Part shown: positions 9,976 through 18,277 of the stretch, piece by piece
How positions within the stretch are numbered: position 1 is the stretch's first letter
Layout: the number at the start of each line of letters is the position of its first letter
From: Burkholderia sp. HI2500
GTDB lineage: Bacteria; Pseudomonadota; Gammaproteobacteria; Burkholderiales; Burkholderiaceae
DNA: 64,000 nucleotides
NCBI RefSeq assembly: GCF_002223055.1
Contig: NZ_NKFL01000007.1
Span: 620,001 to 684,000 of the forward strand
Direction of reading: 5' to 3'
Made by a program: the position numbers and the translations under genes
Notes under the pieces: model-generated
Told to the model about the DNA's origin: nothing
Databases searched by the model: none
The model's input: only the letters and a program-made list of their open reading frames with translations

Positions 9976-11070
9976 ATGCCAGACATCTTCATCTGGAAGC
10001 CCAATGAAAACCAGACATACAGCACGGCGGGTACGAATGAAGTGAGCGCCCCTTCCTTTGACAAGGAAGCCGGCAAATCCTTCTCGATGATCGCTCCCGC
10101 CGGAACGTTGACGCTGCTGTCCCGGCAGTCGTCGGTATGGGGCGGAAGTTTCGACAACGACATCCCGCCCGTTGAAATCGATCTTCGTAGCGGTGCCCTC
10201 GTGATGCGCGGCATCTCCGGCGATGCGCGCGGCGTCGATTTCACGATGGGCCCGTATCCGCACAAGCTCATCGGTCACCCGTTCGTCAACTTCAGGATCG
10301 TCGACGCCGCGTTCGAGGCCAGCCGTTTCGATACGGTGAATGCGGGCGGCCTGGTCCCGCCGTTGCTCGGCATGTATATCGACCTTCTCCTCGATCTGGA
10401 ACTGGCCGGCGCCAGCCGCTATGACGTCTCCTGCCGGTTGTACGCCAGCACCAAGAAGCTGCGTGTCCAGGGCCAGTCCGCGGTGAATGTCCGTGCCGAA
10501 GAGATCGTGCTGACATTCAGCGAGTATGCCGTTCTGCCGGCGGCGCTGCCCCGGGTTCCGGGCAACGATTACTCGCTGCACATGGAATCGACGGGCGGCA
10601 AGATGGAGATCGCCGAATCGCGTCTCGCGTTCGGAAGGCGTGCGAAGAGCGCGATGACGAGCAAGCAGATTACGTTGCGCAAAAGCGTGCGGGTCTGGGC
10701 TCAGGACGATGCGAATGCGAAGTTCGTTACCGACGCGGTCGAGTTTTACGACAATGCGTCGACGGCAACGTTTTCCATCTCGCACAACGCCAACGTGGAA
10801 TTCGATACGTATTCCGGCGGAAAACCTTTCGATTTCCTGGGCAACAAGACGTATCCCCAGGGGTTGTTCAACTTCCAGTCGACACCCGAGTCCAAGGCGA
10901 CGGGCAAGTTCACCTTCTACGGCGCCGGCAGCGCGTTCGACCAGTCGGCGATGCTGCACAAGCAGGTCGTCGCCATCGACGGAGTGCCGCAGTCGAACGA
11001 CCAGCAACTCCGCTTCGAGTACGTTCGCGTCGGCAACACGCAGAACATGGTGGTGTCGCTCAAGAAGTAA
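9976..11070 (+). CDS. Orphan beta-strand-rich protein, unknown function
   Basis: I do not recognise this 364-residue protein. It starts MPDIFIWKPN and ends NMVVSLKK. The ATG at 9976 is chosen because CAGGAGAG lies just upstream. No signal peptide, transmembrane helix, catalytic motif or nucleotide-binding loop is visible. The sequence alternates short hydrophobic and polar stretches rich in Ser, Thr, Gly and Asn, as in beta-sandwich or beta-helix proteins. It has many features of a real gene: a good ribosome site, ordinary GC-rich codon use and a strong hairpin just after the stop. It stands alone, and neighbours give no clue to its role. The decayed transporter next to it suggests a labile part of the replicon. 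Confidence 0.75.
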   Translation: MPDIFIWKPNENQTYSTAGTNEVSAPSFDKEAGKSFSMIAPAGTLTLLSRQSSVWGGSFDNDIPPVEIDLRSGALVMRGISGDARGVDFTMGPYPHKLIGHPFVNFRIVDAAFEASRFDTVNAGGLVPPLLGMYIDLLLDLELAGASRYDVSCRLYASTKKLRVQGQSAVNVRAEEIVLTFSEYAVLPAALPRVPGNDYSLHMESTGGKMEIAESRLAFGRRAKSAMTSKQITLRKSVRVWAQDDANAKFVTDAVEFYDNASTATFSISHNANVEFDTYSGGKPFDFLGNKTYPQGLFNFQSTPESKATGKFTFYGAGSAFDQSAMLHKQVVAIDGVPQSNDQQLRFEYVRVGNTQNMVVSLKK

Positions 11071-11088
11071 CCGGAAGGGTTCCGTCTT

Positions 11089-11130
11089 CAGCCTGCGTGT
11101 GACGGGGCCGGGCAACGGCCCGTCAGGCTG
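11089..11130 (+). terminator. Large hairpin after the orphan gene
   Basis: The outer arms cagcctg (11089-11095) and caggctg (11124-11130) enclose a second GC-rich stem (gacggg and ccg pairing with cgg and cccgtc). It begins 19 bases after the stop. There is no T run, so it may stop transcription weakly or protect the message end. Confidence 0.5.
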
Positions 11131-11307
11131 ATTCGACGTTGACCAGGCTGCCCCTCCAATGCAGATGGGTTGGCGGAGCAAGCCTGGGCATCGCGAAGAT
11201 TCAACGATGAACCGCGGCATTCGAGGGGCCGCTTCCTGCATGAGGCACGCATGGGGCACGCATGGGGCACAATACGCAGCTTCAAAAATTCAACCGCGGT
11301 CAAACCC

Positions 11308-11838
11308 ATGCGCTTCATCGTCGTTGGAACCAGCGGAGCGGGGAAATCCACCTTTTCCAGCGCGCTGGCGGCAGCAGCCGGCTGCCCTTGCATCGAGCTG
11401 GATCGACTCTACTGGGGCCCCGGCTGGACAGCCGTGCCGCCGGAACAGTTCGAGAGCGCCGTGCTGGCCGCGACCGCCGGCGACCGCTGGGTCGCCGACG
11501 GGAACTACAGCGCCGTGCGCGACGTGCTCTGGTCGAGAGCCACGCACGTGGTCTGGCTCAACTTCGGGCGACGGACGGTGTTCTCCCGGGTGCTCTGGCG
11601 CACGTTGAGCCGCGGGCTCATGCGCACCGAGCTTTCTCACGGCAACCGCGAGTCGCTGCGGATGGCATTCTCCCGGGAGTCGGTGCTGCTGTGGTCGTAC
11701 ACCACGTTCGCCAGGAATCGCATCAAGTTCGCCGCCCTGCGAGACGACCCGACATTCGCGCATCTGCACTGGACGGAAATCACCCGGCCTTCGCACACCC
11801 GCGCGGTCATCGACAGGCTGGCCCGCGCCAGCGGCTGA
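11308..11838 (+). CDS. P-loop kinase-like ATPase
   Basis: A 176-residue cytoplasmic protein with a Walker A motif right at the N-terminus (GTSGAGKST, residues 8-16) and an overall pattern like adenylate-kinase or topology-modulation (FlaR-like) P-loop proteins. The region CIELDRLYWGPGW and the later DGNYS are typical of that group. Its substrate is unknown; small nucleotide or sugar phosphorylation is possible. The start at 11308 is the first ATG before the P-loop and leaves only six residues ahead of it. No strong Shine-Dalgarno sequence precedes it. It faces the VOC gene, whose stop lies 23 bases away on the other strand. Confidence 0.85.
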   Translation: MRFIVVGTSGAGKSTFSSALAAAAGCPCIELDRLYWGPGWTAVPPEQFESAVLAATAGDRWVADGNYSAVRDVLWSRATHVVWLNFGRRTVFSRVLWRTLSRGLMRTELSHGNRESLRMAFSRESVLLWSYTTFARNRIKFAALRDDPTFAHLHWTEITRPSHTRAVIDRLARASG

Positions 11839-11861
11839 GCGCGGCGCGACGCTTACCTGCG

Positions 11862-12269
11862 TCAGTCATCGAACGTGCCTTGATATGCCGGCGCGGCATC
11901 CGCGCGCGTGTTCAGTTCGAACATCACGCCGCCCGGTGCGCGGCAGAAGAAACGCGAACCGCGCCCGTTGTTGAAGACGTCCGTCACCATCTCGACGCCC
12001 TCCTCCCGGAAGCGCTCGAACAACGTGCGAACCTCATCGAGGCTCGGCAGTTCGAACCCGACGTGGAAATTCGCCGGCCATGCCGACCTGTCGTCGCTGA
12101 CGTGATCGATCACCACGTCGAAGCCCGGGCGCTTGAGGATCCAGGATTGTTCCCAGCTTCCCGCGATCGTGAAACCGAGGTGCCGCTCGAAGAATCGGGC
12201 CGTCGCCAGCGTGTCGGCCGACGGGAAGCTCAGGTGGTTGAGCTTCATGGTTTGCGTAATGGCAGTCAT
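11862..12269 (-). CDS. VOC family (glyoxalase/dioxygenase fold) protein
   Basis: A 135-residue small cytoplasmic protein of the vicinal-oxygen-chelate superfamily. It has the usual beta-alpha-beta-beta-beta start (LNHLSFPSADTLATARFFERHLGF) and the C-terminal RAPGGVMFELN element carrying the expected metal-ligand Glu. The first His (NHLSF) and that Glu suggest metal binding. The substrate cannot be read from the sequence; glyoxalase-like, dioxygenase-like and resistance proteins share this fold. The ATG at 12269 has CAGGGA upstream; a second ATG seven codons in (12248) is possible. Confidence 0.85.
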   Translation of the reverse strand: MTAITQTMKLNHLSFPSADTLATARFFERHLGFTIAGSWEQSWILKRPGFDVVIDHVSDDRSAWPANFHVGFELPSLDEVRTLFERFREEGVEMVTDVFNNGRGSRFFCRAPGGVMFELNTRADAAPAYQGTFDD

Positions 12270-12690
12270 TGCGAGTCCCTGTCATGCGTGGATCGGCGGA
12301 GGCCCCATGCCGTTCCGCCCGACGCATTCAGAATACGAGCCGGCGCTCACGTTCGACAACTCGCATTCGTGGCACGTCCGGACCGCCCGCGAACCCGCAT
12401 GAAACCGGGGGCCGGGGCGCCGTTGCGATCGCCGTGGATCGCGCTATTCGCATTCGGCCGGGATGGGCCTGCCCCCTCGTTTCGCTGTGTTTGCCGCGCG
12501 AGCCCCGGGCACAAGGCAAGCGGCAGGGACTGCCACACGCGCTCGGCGCATCCCTGTCGCTTTGCGTGACGCATCAAGCGTCGATGGCCCGAGGGTGACA
12601 AACCCACCCCGGGCCACGGATTTCCCGCCAGTGCCGGACATCACGACCGCTGCCCGGCACCACCGGTCAATCGGTGCTGCACAGATGACG
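12270..12690. other. Intergenic region between the VOC and autotransporter genes
   Basis: No gene was found in these 421 bases. An imperfect GC-rich hairpin near 12582-12615 (ggcccg / cgggcc) could be the weak terminator of the leftward autotransporter gene. The left end carries the VOC promoter. Confidence 0.5.
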
Positions 12691-15600
12691 TCAGAACTGG
12701 TAACCCGCGCCCACCACCGCGCCGAAGTCCGAACGCGTGTTGCCCGTCACCGACGCCTTGACGACCCAGCGGTTGCTTTCCGTCACGTACGAGTACCCGG
12801 CGGCGAAACCCTGCTGGCCGTGATAGTTCGACGTCGCCGCCGAAACCATCGAGCGGCCCGCGCCCGTCGGTTGCGGCAGGCCGGCCACGGCCATGGCCGA
12901 TGCCACGCCGCCGTACATGTCCTTCTTCAGGTCGTTGAACGAGTTGTACACCTGGCCGATGCGCTGGTCGGTGTAGCCCTTCGCCTGATTCGACGCGGCC
13001 GACAGGTTGTCGTTCAGCTGCTGCACGTTCACCGCGTCGGTCGGCGCGGTGCCGGCCGCGACGTTCGTGACCTGGCGCTCGCTGCCCTTCGCGCCGACCG
13101 AGAACGAATTGTCGCGATCGGCGACGGAGCCCTGGCCGACCGCCACCGCGTTCTTGCCGGTTGCCGTCGCCGTCGACCCGATCGCACCCGCATCGGCTCG
13201 CGCGATCCACGTGGTGTTCGCATCGGTCGCCGCCGCGCGGATCTGGTCGTTGGCCGCGACGTTCTTCAGCGCATTGTTGAACTGGCCCATGTTGACCGCG
13301 TCGTTGTTGTTCACGCCCGCCGCGACACCGGTCAGCACGCGGTCGCCCGCCGTGCCGGAGAAGTTCACGCTGGTGCCGCCGGTGTCCTTCCCGACCGTGA
13401 TCGCGCCATTCGGATCCTGCTGCTGCACGAGGCCGGCCTTGCCGTTCGCGATGTTGGTCACGTTCCCCTGCAGGTTCGTGATGTCGGTCGTGTTCTTCGC
13501 GACCTGCTGGTTGGTCGCGTAGAGCTGCGAGCCGTTCACCGCGTCCGTGCTGGTTGCGCTGAGCGTCCCCGCCTGCACGTTGGTGATGCGCGTGCCGCCG
13601 GCGCCGCCGAGGGTGATCGAGTTCTTCGAGCTGTCGTCGTACTGCACCGCGAGCGCGCCGAGCTGGTTGAGACTCGACTGCACGCCCTTCAGCTGCTTCA
13701 CGTTCACCGCGTCCGTATCGTCGGTGCCCGCGGCGACGTTCTTCAGCACGACGGCCGCATTCGTGTCGCCGCCGATCAGCGAAACCGAATTCAGCCGGTT
13801 GCCGTTCGTGTCGACATCGTACTTGACGACGTTCTTCACGGCCTCGCCCGCCTGGTTGGACACCTGCGTGATCTGCTGTTCGAGCGACGACTTCACGCCC
13901 GACAACTGGCCGCCGTTCACCGCGTCCGTGCTGCCCGCGGCGATGTTGCCGTCGGCCACGTTCGTCAGCTTCGTCGGTGCGCCGCTGCGCGCCGCGTTGT
14001 AGGCGCCGGCCTTCGGGTCGAACTGGAGCGCGTCCTGTTGCAGCCCGGCGATCGCGGCCGTGTTGCCGGCGATGTTCGTTTCGGCGTTGCCGATGCGCGT
14101 TTCGTGATTCTCGAGCGTCGTCGTGTTGCTGCCGACCCGGCCGTCGAGGTTCGTGAGTGCGTCGCCGACGTTGTTGAACGAGCCGCCGCCGACTTTATAG
14201 GCCGGCGCGCTGATCGAGCCGTCCGGATTCGCCGTTGCACCGCCGCCCAGCGCGGCTGCGGTGCCGTCGCTCGCGCGGCGCAGTTGCGCGCCGTTCACCG
14301 CGTCGGTGCTGCCGGCCGCGACGTTGCCTTCCGCGATATTGGTCAGTCGCACCGGGCTCCCGCCGTTGCCTGCACCGAGCGAAACCTGCTTCTTGCTCGC
14401 GTCGTCGTACTTCACTGCGAGCGCATCGAGCTGGCTCGTGCCGTCCTGAATCGCCGCGTTCAACTGGTCGACGTTGACCGCGTCCGTGCCGTTCTTGCCG
14501 GCCGCGACGTTGCCGATGCGTTGCGGGCCGTTGCCGCCGTGGCTCGCGTCGTATGCGCCGAGGTTCGTGTTCCATAGCAGCGCATCCTGCTGAAGCGCGG
14601 CGATGTTGCCCGTGTTCGTCGTCACCTGGTTGCCGAGCGTCGTCACGTTGTTGCCGACGGTCGTGATCGACTGGTTCAGCGTGTCGGTGGCCTTGCCGAG
14701 CTGCCCGACGTTCACGGCGTCGCTCGCGGCAACACCGTCCGCGACGTTGTGCAGCGCGACCTGCGACTGCGCGCCCTTGCCGCCGAGCGTCACGCCGCTA
14801 TGTGCATCATCGTCGTACTGCACGGCGTTCTTCGTCGCATTGCCGATCTGGTTGTTGATCGACGTGCTCAGGTTGCCGAGCGTCGTGCTGATGTTGTTCG
14901 TCACGCTCGTGCTGAGCGACGACAGGCCGCCGTTCAGTTGGCCGACGTTCACGGCGTCGGTATTCGCGACACCGGCCGCGACGTTGTGCAGCGTCGTGCC
15001 GTTCGTGCCGGCAAACGTCACCGAGTCGAAGCCGCTCTGCCCGTCGTACTTCACGTTGCGTGCATCGGCCGCCTGCAGGTTGCTGATGTTCGTGGTTGCC
15101 GTGCTCAGCGACGTGTTGATGCCGGTGACGCTGGCCTGCAGGTTCGCGATGTTCGACGCCGCCGTCGAGATGGACGTCTGCAGCGGCGCGACGCTGCCCT
15201 TCAGTTGGCCGACGTTGACCGCATCGGTGTCGGCGACGCCGGCCGCGACGCCGTTGATCGTCGTGCCGTTGGCGCCGTCGAGTGCGATCGCCGCATGCGA
15301 ATCGTCGGTGTATTTCACGACGTTCTTCGTTGCGGTCACGATGCTGGTGCTGAGGCTGTTGCCCACGTTGGTCACGCGCTGGTCGACGTTCGAGATCGTG
15401 GTCGACAGCGAATTGCCGACCGACGTCACGCGCGCGTCGACCGTGGCGATGCTCGTGCTGAGCGTGCCGTTCACGTTCTTCAGCTGCTGGACGTTGACGG
15501 CGTCCGTATCGGCCGCGCCTGCCGCGACGTTCTTGAGCTGGCGCTCGTTGCCGATCGCGCCGAACGACACCGCGCCGCCAACCGGCGCGGCCGTGCCGCC

Positions 15601-16305
15601 GAACACCGGCGTGCCGCCATTGTTCGCGCCGACGCTGCCCGAACCGATCGCCACCTGGTTGTTGTCGTTCGTCTGCGCGCCAGCACCGATCGCGACGGAT
15701 TGCGTGCCGCCGGCGCGCGTCTGGGTGGCCGCGTCATACGACGCGCCGGCCGACACGCCGTCGCTCGACGTCGGGTTGGCGCCGCCGATCGCGACCGAAC
15801 GATCGCCGCTGGCCAGGGCCGAGTGGCCCAGTGCGATCGAGCTCGTGCCGTGCGCATCGGCGACGTTGCCGAGCGCCATCGAGAAATCGCCGACCGCGGC
15901 CGACTGGCGGCCGATGGCGAGCGCCGTGTTGCCTTGCGCGACGGCTACCGTGCCGATGGCCGTGGCCGAGTTCGCCAGCGCCTGCGCGCCGACGCCGACC
16001 GCGATCGCGCCGCCGCTGCTGGTGCCGCCATTGCTGCTTGCGTTCGACTGGTCGCCGATCGCGATGCCGCTGGTGCCGGCCTTGGCGTTCGTGCCCATCT
16101 TAACGTTTGCCGTGCTTACCGCCACGTAGCTCCCGCTCTTGGTCGCGACGCACAACGGGTTCGTGCCGTCGATGCACTGACCGCTCAGCGCGTTGTCCGG
16201 GTTGCCGCGATCGACGAAATTGTCCGCATGCGCGGCGCCCGAGATCAGCACACCTGCACCCGTGAACATGGCGGCGGCAAGCGCCGAAATCTGCTTCCTC
16301 TTCAT
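12691..16305 (-). CDS. Trimeric autotransporter adhesin (YadA-like)
   Basis: A 1204-residue type Vc secreted adhesin displayed as a trimer on the outer membrane. A signal peptide covers about residues 1-27 (ending GAAHA). A head of YadA/Hia-type repeats with AIAIGDQS, ATAIGTVAVAQG and SIALGHSALASG motifs follows to about 240. The stalk consists of many neck and coiled-coil repeats carrying the AVNVGQL or AVNVQQL signature about every 60-100 residues. The last 60-70 residues form the YadA membrane anchor, ending GAVVGAGYQF. Such proteins bind host matrix or cells and promote autoaggregation. The gene is alone, and repeated stalk DNA makes length variation by recombination plausible. A hexamer repeat tract lies in the leader. 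Confidence 0.95.
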   Translation of the reverse strand: MKRKQISALAAAMFTGAGVLISGAAHADNFVDRGNPDNALSGQCIDGTNPLCVATKSGSYVAVSTANVKMGTNAKAGTSGIAIGDQSNASSNGGTSSGGAIAVGVGAQALANSATAIGTVAVAQGNTALAIGRQSAAVGDFSMALGNVADAHGTSSIALGHSALASGDRSVAIGGANPTSSDGVSAGASYDAATQTRAGGTQSVAIGAGAQTNDNNQVAIGSGSVGANNGGTPVFGGTAAPVGGAVSFGAIGNERQLKNVAAGAADTDAVNVQQLKNVNGTLSTSIATVDARVTSVGNSLSTTISNVDQRVTNVGNSLSTSIVTATKNVVKYTDDSHAAIALDGANGTTINGVAAGVADTDAVNVGQLKGSVAPLQTSISTAASNIANLQASVTGINTSLSTATTNISNLQAADARNVKYDGQSGFDSVTFAGTNGTTLHNVAAGVANTDAVNVGQLNGGLSSLSTSVTNNISTTLGNLSTSINNQIGNATKNAVQYDDDAHSGVTLGGKGAQSQVALHNVADGVAASDAVNVGQLGKATDTLNQSITTVGNNVTTLGNQVTTNTGNIAALQQDALLWNTNLGAYDASHGGNGPQRIGNVAAGKNGTDAVNVDQLNAAIQDGTSQLDALAVKYDDASKKQVSLGAGNGGSPVRLTNIAEGNVAAGSTDAVNGAQLRRASDGTAAALGGGATANPDGSISAPAYKVGGGSFNNVGDALTNLDGRVGSNTTTLENHETRIGNAETNIAGNTAAIAGLQQDALQFDPKAGAYNAARSGAPTKLTNVADGNIAAGSTDAVNGGQLSGVKSSLEQQITQVSNQAGEAVKNVVKYDVDTNGNRLNSVSLIGGDTNAAVVLKNVAAGTDDTDAVNVKQLKGVQSSLNQLGALAVQYDDSSKNSITLGGAGGTRITNVQAGTLSATSTDAVNGSQLYATNQQVAKNTTDITNLQGNVTNIANGKAGLVQQQDPNGAITVGKDTGGTSVNFSGTAGDRVLTGVAAGVNNNDAVNMGQFNNALKNVAANDQIRAAATDANTTWIARADAGAIGSTATATGKNAVAVGQGSVADRDNSFSVGAKGSERQVTNVAAGTAPTDAVNVQQLNDNLSAASNQAKGYTDQRIGQVYNSFNDLKKDMYGGVASAMAVAGLPQPTGAGRSMVSAATSNYHGQQGFAAGYSYVTESNRWVVKASVTGNTRSDFGAVVGAGYQF

Positions 16306-17445
16306 GGTCTTCTGCTCCGTTTTGTAGCGTTTGGTTTGAATACGGACTACTTAGTTTTGTTGAAGACTTCAGCTGCGACTGCGATTGCGATTACGACTTC
16401 AGTGCGGAACCCGATGCCCGTGCCCGACTCGAGCGTGCCGAAGACGGCGCGCATCGTCCGCCCGTGGCGACGGGACGTTCGAAAGCGCGGGCCCGTCGTT
16501 CGTGTGACGGCCCGTTCCGTTAATCCTGGTGATGCATTAGGAATGCATATCGTTTTATATGGGCTAATTCGCCCAGCGACTGAATCCGGAGATTCAATCC
16601 GCCGTTATGGACACCCCTGATTTGATGTCGCGCTGACCGCGACCCACCCCACTTCTTTTATTTCATCCACGGCAACCGGATTTTCGCTTGCGCGCAACGG
16701 ACATGCGCTCGGAGTCACATCAATTGATGCCTCGGATCCGAATCGCACAACGTCCGTCACAATCCGCCGTGCCTTGCGTTGCTCGGTGCAACCCTGCACT
16801 CAAAGTTCGGACGAATTATGAGACACGAATTAAAATTATTGAAGGTGGCATTCTTTATAGATTGTAAAATTCAATATATTCAAATAGTTGCGCTAAAAAC
16901 GTGCATCTCTCAAACGATTTCGCGCCATCTAAATTAATCGAGATGTTTTGTCGGGAGGATAAAATCTTTGCTGAGGCGGATTAAAGAAAAATTCCTCAAA
17001 AGATTTCCCCAAAAATATTTCTGAACTACGCGACCGCACGTGGCGGCGCCAAATGAAAATGGCGGAAATGGACAGGCACCGGTGTGCCGCACGCCAAACA
17101 CGAATCACCATACAAGCTGAAGCAGCTGAAAAACGGATTGAAGCAGATAGAGTCAATGCGTCTGGCAAGAATTGAAATATGCCCCTACAATTCGGCTCGC
17201 ATCGATACCGGCAGTCGCGCACTTTTCAGCGCGCGACGCCGGCAACGCTTCGCGCCTTTACCGGGTCAGTGATCAAAACCCGCCATGCAAGGCATTACGC
17301 CGACCGGTTGTCCGTCGTGTAGCGGGGCGAAATTCGAATGTCGATGCGCTTGTACGTCGCCATCGAGCAGCTTCCGACGATTGATCCGAACCGGGCCGGC
17401 CACCCGCAGGAACGCAGCCAGCAGTCATTCCAGAACAGGTGCACG
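16306..17445. other. Long divergent intergenic region, autotransporter and response-regulator genes
   Basis: This 1140-base stretch is AT-rich from about 16800 to 17180 and holds no credible gene. It must contain the promoters of the leftward adhesin and the rightward regulator. A perfect dyad tgaatc-cgga-gattca sits at 16581-16596. The hexamer tract at 16374-16397 is listed separately. Confidence 0.6.
16374..16397. repeat. Four tandem hexamers in the adhesin leader
   Basis: Units tgcgac, tgcgat, tgcgat and tacgac run head to tail 69-92 bases upstream of the adhesin ATG and are flanked by direct repeats of gacttcag (16365-16372 and 16395-16402). The copy number could change by slippage without touching the coding frame. 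Confidence 0.6.
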
Positions 17446-18252
17446 ATGCATCCATCGATCTCCGCATTGGGCGACGCCCATATCCTGATCGTCGACGATC
17501 AGCCCGACCAGCTTCGCTTGCTGATCGACATCCTGCGCGGCACGGGGTGCCGGATCAGCATTGCGTCCGACGGGCTGCAGGCGTGCCAGCGCGCGCAGGC
17601 GCTCATGCCCGACCTGATCCTGATGGATGTCCGCATGCCGCGCATGGACGGCTTCACCGCATGCCGGCTGCTTGCCGCTGATCCGCTGACGTGCGCGATT
17701 CCGGTGATTTTCCTGACCGTGGCCGGCGCGTTGCACGAGCGCCTCGAGGGGTTCGACATCGGCTGCGTCGACTATGTGGTCAAGCCGTTCGAGCCCGCCG
17801 AAGTGCTCGCGCGGATTCGCGTGCAGCTCGCGCGCGAGAAGCGCGAGCGGCCCGTCGACATGGAAAACCCGTTCGTGGCCGGCAAGGACGACGACATCAT
17901 CGTGCGCGCGGCGATCCGCCACCTGGCACGGACGCTGAACGATCCGCCGACGGTGGAGCAGCTGGCCCGCGCGGTCGGCACGCACGAAAAGCGGCTGTCA
18001 CGCGCGTTTCGCGACAATCTCGGCCAGACGGTGTTCGAGTACTTGCGGCACGAGCGGCTGCGGATCGCGCAGGACCTGCTGGATTCGACGTCGCTCAGCA
18101 TTGCCAGCATCGCGAAGGAGATCGGCTTTTCCACGCCGGCGAATTTCGCGACCGCATTCCGCGAACGTTTCGGCCTCACGCCGACCGAGTGGCGGCGCCA
18201 GCGTCACGCCGGCGAACGCGCCGTGCGCCGGGAGCCGCAACGCGACGCGTAG
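17446..18252 (+). CDS. Response regulator fused to an AraC-type DNA-binding domain
   Basis: A 268-residue cytoplasmic regulator. The N-terminal receiver domain has the acidic pair at 17-18, the phosphoacceptor Asp61 (LILMDVRMPRMDG) and Lys113 (VKPFEP). After a linker, residues 150-255 form an AraC double helix-turn-helix (TVEQLARAVGTHEKRLSRAFRD, then SIASIAKEIGFSTPANFATAFRERFG). No histidine kinase lies next to it, so its partner is elsewhere. The ATG at 17446 is chosen because it lies ten residues before the receiver fold and has ACAGG upstream; an in-frame ATG at 17338 would add 36 unstructured residues. It converges on the siderophore-receptor gene, which it may control. Confidence 0.9.
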   Translation: MHPSISALGDAHILIVDDQPDQLRLLIDILRGTGCRISIASDGLQACQRAQALMPDLILMDVRMPRMDGFTACRLLAADPLTCAIPVIFLTVAGALHERLEGFDIGCVDYVVKPFEPAEVLARIRVQLAREKRERPVDMENPFVAGKDDDIIVRAAIRHLARTLNDPPTVEQLARAVGTHEKRLSRAFRDNLGQTVFEYLRHERLRIAQDLLDSTSLSIASIAKEIGFSTPANFATAFRERFGLTPTEWRRQRHAGERAVRREPQRDA

Positions 18253-18277
18253 GCCCGCTGCGCGCGTTCGCGCCTAC
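18249..18277. terminator. Hairpin shared by two converging genes
   Basis: Arms gtaggc (18249-18254) and gcctac (18272-18277) pair across the last codons and stop codons of the response-regulator and receptor genes. It lacks a T run and may act weakly in both directions. Confidence 0.35.

Noticed and set aside
12691..16305. Autotransporter repeats as a CRISPR or satellite array
   Set aside because: The periodicity is at protein level (AVNVGQL-type neck repeats) with variable DNA and no fixed spacer length.
16605..16799. 64-codon minus-strand frame upstream of the adhesin
   Set aside because: No domain, no ribosome site and placed in the adhesin control region.
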